From Dichotomocladium elegans (Eukaryota > Mucoromycota > Mucoromycetes > Mucorales > Lichtheimiaceae): a DNA stretch of 64,000 bases. This document shows, piece by piece, positions 61,469-64,000 of the stretch. The DNA lies in NCBI GenBank assembly GCA_025716815.1, contig JAIXMN010000004.1:806001-870000 (forward strand), in the 5' to 3' direction. A program made the position numbers and the translations under genes. Each line of letters begins with the position of its first letter. Within the stretch, counting starts at the first letter, position 1. The notes under the pieces were generated by a model. That model had not been told where the DNA came from, did not search any database, and was given only the letters and a program-made list of their open reading frames with translations.

Positions 61469-63438
61469 ATGCGAAACGATAATTGGGACACTGAGTTTCC
61501 CCAGGCTTCTTCCCATTCCTTCCAGCGTTCCATCACTCGACCTGGAGGAGCGGGCATCATATCCCGTGATCCCGACCAGGAACTTGCAGAGGCTTTAGCA
61601 GCCCTGCAGCAGCAGCAGCAGCAGCAGCAAGAAGAAGAAGATGATGATGATGACAACAATGACGATCAAGAAACCGAGTCGACTTTTATCAGCCATCATT
61701 CGAATAAATATCGCTTCTTCGATGACGTAACCAAAATCCTGCCTGATCTTGATGATTACCTATACGGTGAGAAGCCCTTGGTGACTAAGTTAGGCACCCA
61801 TAAGCGTGTCGATGATATGGGCGATTGGGCAGATGATCTTAAACTGCTTCCCTCGACCCTACGTCATCCGCTCTCGCACTTGAAATCGATCTCACGTGCA
61901 GATGTTCTTGACGACCTCCATGTGTCAGATTCGGTTCCGCGCAAAGCCGTCCAGTTTAGCAGTGAAACGCCCCAACGTAACTTCTACACACCCAATGAAG
62001 ATTGGGCTTGTCAGCAGGAAGAACAACAACACAGTCGCAAAGTGAATGGACAAGAAGAAGAATATAAAGACGGAGAGGAGGGGGAAGAAAAGGATGAGTT
62101 TGATGGCCTCGAGTTTCCGGACAATATGGCTGATCTGGGGATCAAGCCACGGTCGACATCGACCCCGTCCGCAGCCCCGGTTGCACTATCGAATAGCATT
62201 CCCCTGGCGGTCAGACAACGATATATCTTAGCTATCGAAGACGATGACGAAGATTTCGGCAAGGATCTCCTTGTCGAGAATCCTAATGCATTCATCTTGC
62301 GCAGCACGAACCCCAAGAAGCCTGTGCTCACATCGAGGATTCCGCGCCCTGCGGGATTACAGTTGCAACAATCCGCAGAAGATCTGTCACTAAAGGCACG
62401 ATTCCAGCAAAACATCGTCTCTTCGTCCCAAAAGCGACAGGGCGCGATCCTAGCACCGTCTGGAACAGCAACAGGACAGAGAGTGCGGCCATCAGCAGCA
62501 TCAATGACGCCAGGAAGACCTGTCGCAGCTACAGCGCACAAAGCACCCAAACTCGAACGCACATACGGTAACGGCAGTGAGCTGGATGGAATGGATCTCT
62601 TGCCTGAATGGCGCCGCCGCAGTCTGTCCTTTTGGAAACGAGGTGTGAGAGAGCACACACACCACCTGTTCAACGATGAATTAAACGGAAACATTTTAGA
62701 AAATAGGGCGTCAGATGGTGTCGATCCCCAAAGACCTTGGCGTCACAATATGGCAAGTGAAAATTAAACAATGGCATCCATGCTTACTTATTTTTATTGT
62801 TAGACTCGACGCAAGCCAGACCTCATTCGGCCCCATGAGCGACCCCTACAAAAAGGTAAACAAAAACCAGGGCCCTCACACCCCTATATTTTAACACTCG
62901 GTGATAAGCTCGACTGACTATAGCCGCATTCTGCTGCCCCACTCCATGAACAATAGAGTATGCTAATATGCGCTACGACGCCGTTCGATGCCAATGGCAA
63001 GGAAATGAAGAAAACGCACTTTCGTTTGGAAATGCCTTGAGGGACAAGCAATCCCAACCGTCAACTCGCCGTCGGCCTGCACTCTTGTCGAACAAGATGA
63101 AGTCGTCTGCCCCTGGCAAATACACGGAGATGGTTGTTGGATCCATGGTCTTTGATCCTGTTGAGATGCGCTGGATAAAGGCAATAGACGACGATGAAGA
63201 CAATGTGCTTGACCGGATTGAGGACCTTTCGCCAGCTACGCCCGGTACGACAAACCGTCCTACTGCTTCTGTCGCTGCCGACGCCTCCAGCGTATTCAAT
63301 CTCTCTCCTCGAGTCCAAAATCAGATGCGAGAGCAGGAGGAAATCAGTTTTCAGTGCATGTGGTCATGGTCTTTGCCAAATCATACGCGCAGAAGACAAA
63401 GCAAGCTCTCGATTGCCAACATGCTATATAATGCGTGA
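61469..63438 (+). CDS. Byr4/Bfa1-like protein, scaffold for a septation/mitotic-exit GAP
   Basis: Exons 61469-62752, 62804-62855 and 62957-63438 join in frame to 605 residues. Features fitting the family: an N-terminal acidic-aromatic start (MRNDNWDTEF), short FPDNMADLGIK-type motifs, LERTYGNGSELDGMDLLP in the middle, KPDLIRPHERP, and the C-terminal MVFDPVEMRWIKAIDDDEDN with LSPRVQNQMREQEE. In yeasts Byr4/Bfa1 works with the Cdc16/Bub2 GAP on the Spg1/Tem1 GTPase to restrain septation. A CAG-encoded Gln run and an acidic Asp/Glu run lie near 48-70. The first intron (62753-62802) starts GCAAGT (GC-AG). Start: an in-frame ATG 30 codons upstream exists but adds unconserved basic sequence. Family call is from motif resemblance, not certain. 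Confidence 0.7.
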
Positions 63439-63791
63439 TTGACACACAGTGTTGCTTGCATAGTCGACTCGCACCCTACACTCATTCTGTCGCAGCTTAA
63501 CAAATAATTTCAAATGCATAAGTCGCACAAAGATCTTGTCAATTCCACCCGCTATACATCAAAGAATAACACAGCTGAATGGTGCTATGTACAGTATAGG
63601 CTCAGCTCTTTTAAGAGTATATACCATAGGTTCGCTCAGGTGCCCCAGGACTTTTCACTATTGATATGGCAACATATGCAATTTCTTTTAACATGATTAT
63701 GAAAATAATGTAGAATCATTGTACACGTGTATGAGACAGCAGATGCAACAGGCCAAGAGCTTTTCCTCACACATCCCCAGGGCATGTTCGT
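63439..63791. other. Convergent intergenic gap
   Basis: 350 nt between the 3' ends of the Byr4-like gene (+) and Mon1 (-). No gene seen. Confidence 0.65.
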
Positions 63792-64000
63792 CTAGAAGAC
63801 CGGCGAATCTAAAATGAAAAGGTTATCTTCATTCCTTCTGATCCAACGGAGCAGATGGTTTGAGCTCGATATGATGTTCCGCTTCGACGTTCCCGGTTTG
63901 AAGACGACGTAGAGTTCAAAGGACGATGTGATCTGCAATTGGCAACTAGGAATGAGATTAGGTTGTTCTTCTTCTCCCCCTTTTCTGCTCACCCATCCAA
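63792..64000 (-). CDS. MON1: Vacuolar fusion protein Mon1, C-terminal end (partial)
   Basis: Only the end of the gene is inside the window. The last exon (63932-63792, 47 codons with stop) and 8 nt of the previous one (64000-63993) are joined by a 60-nt GT-AG intron. The joined residues read GW|ITSSFELYVVFKPG, then HLLRWIRRNEDNLFILDSPVF and a stop. This matches the Mon1 C-terminus (GWVTDTFELY..., LMRWIRKEEDRLFIL). Mon1 with Ccz1 is the guanine-exchange factor that activates Ypt7/Rab7 at late endosomes and vacuoles. The start and most domains lie beyond the right edge. Confidence 0.83.
   Translation of the reverse strand, partial: GWVSRKGGEEEQPNLIPSCQLQITSSFELYVVFKPGTSKRNIISSSNHLLRWIRRNEDNLFILDSPVF

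Noticed and set aside
1..64000. CRISPR arrays, bacterial operons or prophage
   Set aside because: No regularly spaced direct repeats; intron-rich fungal genes throughout.

Overview
This is a eukaryotic, fungal window. It holds 22 supportable protein-coding genes, nearly all split by short introns (about 45-125 nt, most 50-90) that can be placed exactly by reading frame and homology. Glutamine tracts are common, and two decayed Tc1/mariner-like transposase remnants carry the SAAAKQ-type helix-turn-helix that I associate with Mucoromycota elements. Together these point to an early-diverging filamentous fungus, most likely Mucorales; the genus cannot be fixed from the sequence. No tRNA, rRNA, CRISPR array or virus was recognised.

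Layout. 1-4.6 kb: a transposase relic, a PHO80-type cyclin (-) and an unresolved stretch. 4.7-11.4 kb: a very large UBR1 N-recognin ubiquitin ligase (-). 12.8-19.8 kb, all (+): V-ATPase subunit e, an 84-residue orphan, GID8, a bZIP factor and RPB7. 20.2-22.0 kb: an endopolyphosphatase with a poly-aspartate tail (-). 22.1-26.1 kb is gene-poor and ends at a small secreted eight-cysteine, defensin-like prepropeptide (+). 26.7-31.4 kb: COG7 and a MAP kinase kinase (both -). A second transposase relic follows at 31.9 kb. 33.0-38.8 kb: eIF2alpha (+), the RagC/Gtr2 GTPase (-) and Tim8 (-). 39.8-45.3 kb: a secreted subtilase and a four-pass orphan membrane protein (both +). 45.6-48.2 kb: an SH3-TBC Rab GAP (-). 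50.1-63.4 kb, all (+): STRIP/Far11, the eIF2alpha kinase Gcn2, ATP synthase subunit e and a Byr4/Bfa1-like protein. The window ends inside Mon1 (-).

Functional themes. Several genes belong to nutrient and stress control: eIF2alpha and its kinase Gcn2, the TORC1 GTPase Gtr2, PHO80-type cyclin plus polyphosphatase (phosphate), and UBR1 plus GID8 (two N-degron ligases). A second group handles membrane traffic (COG7, TBC GAP, Mon1, V-ATPase e). A third touches septation signalling (Far11/STRIPAK and Byr4/Bfa1). Fungal genes of this kind are transcribed singly, so neighbourhood is suggestive only.

Points most worth checking: an apparently GA-AG intron inside the UBR box of UBR1; four GC-AG introns among about 84 modelled; the secreted CS-alpha-beta-like peptide with a dibasic processing site; and the poly-Asp tail on the polyphosphatase.
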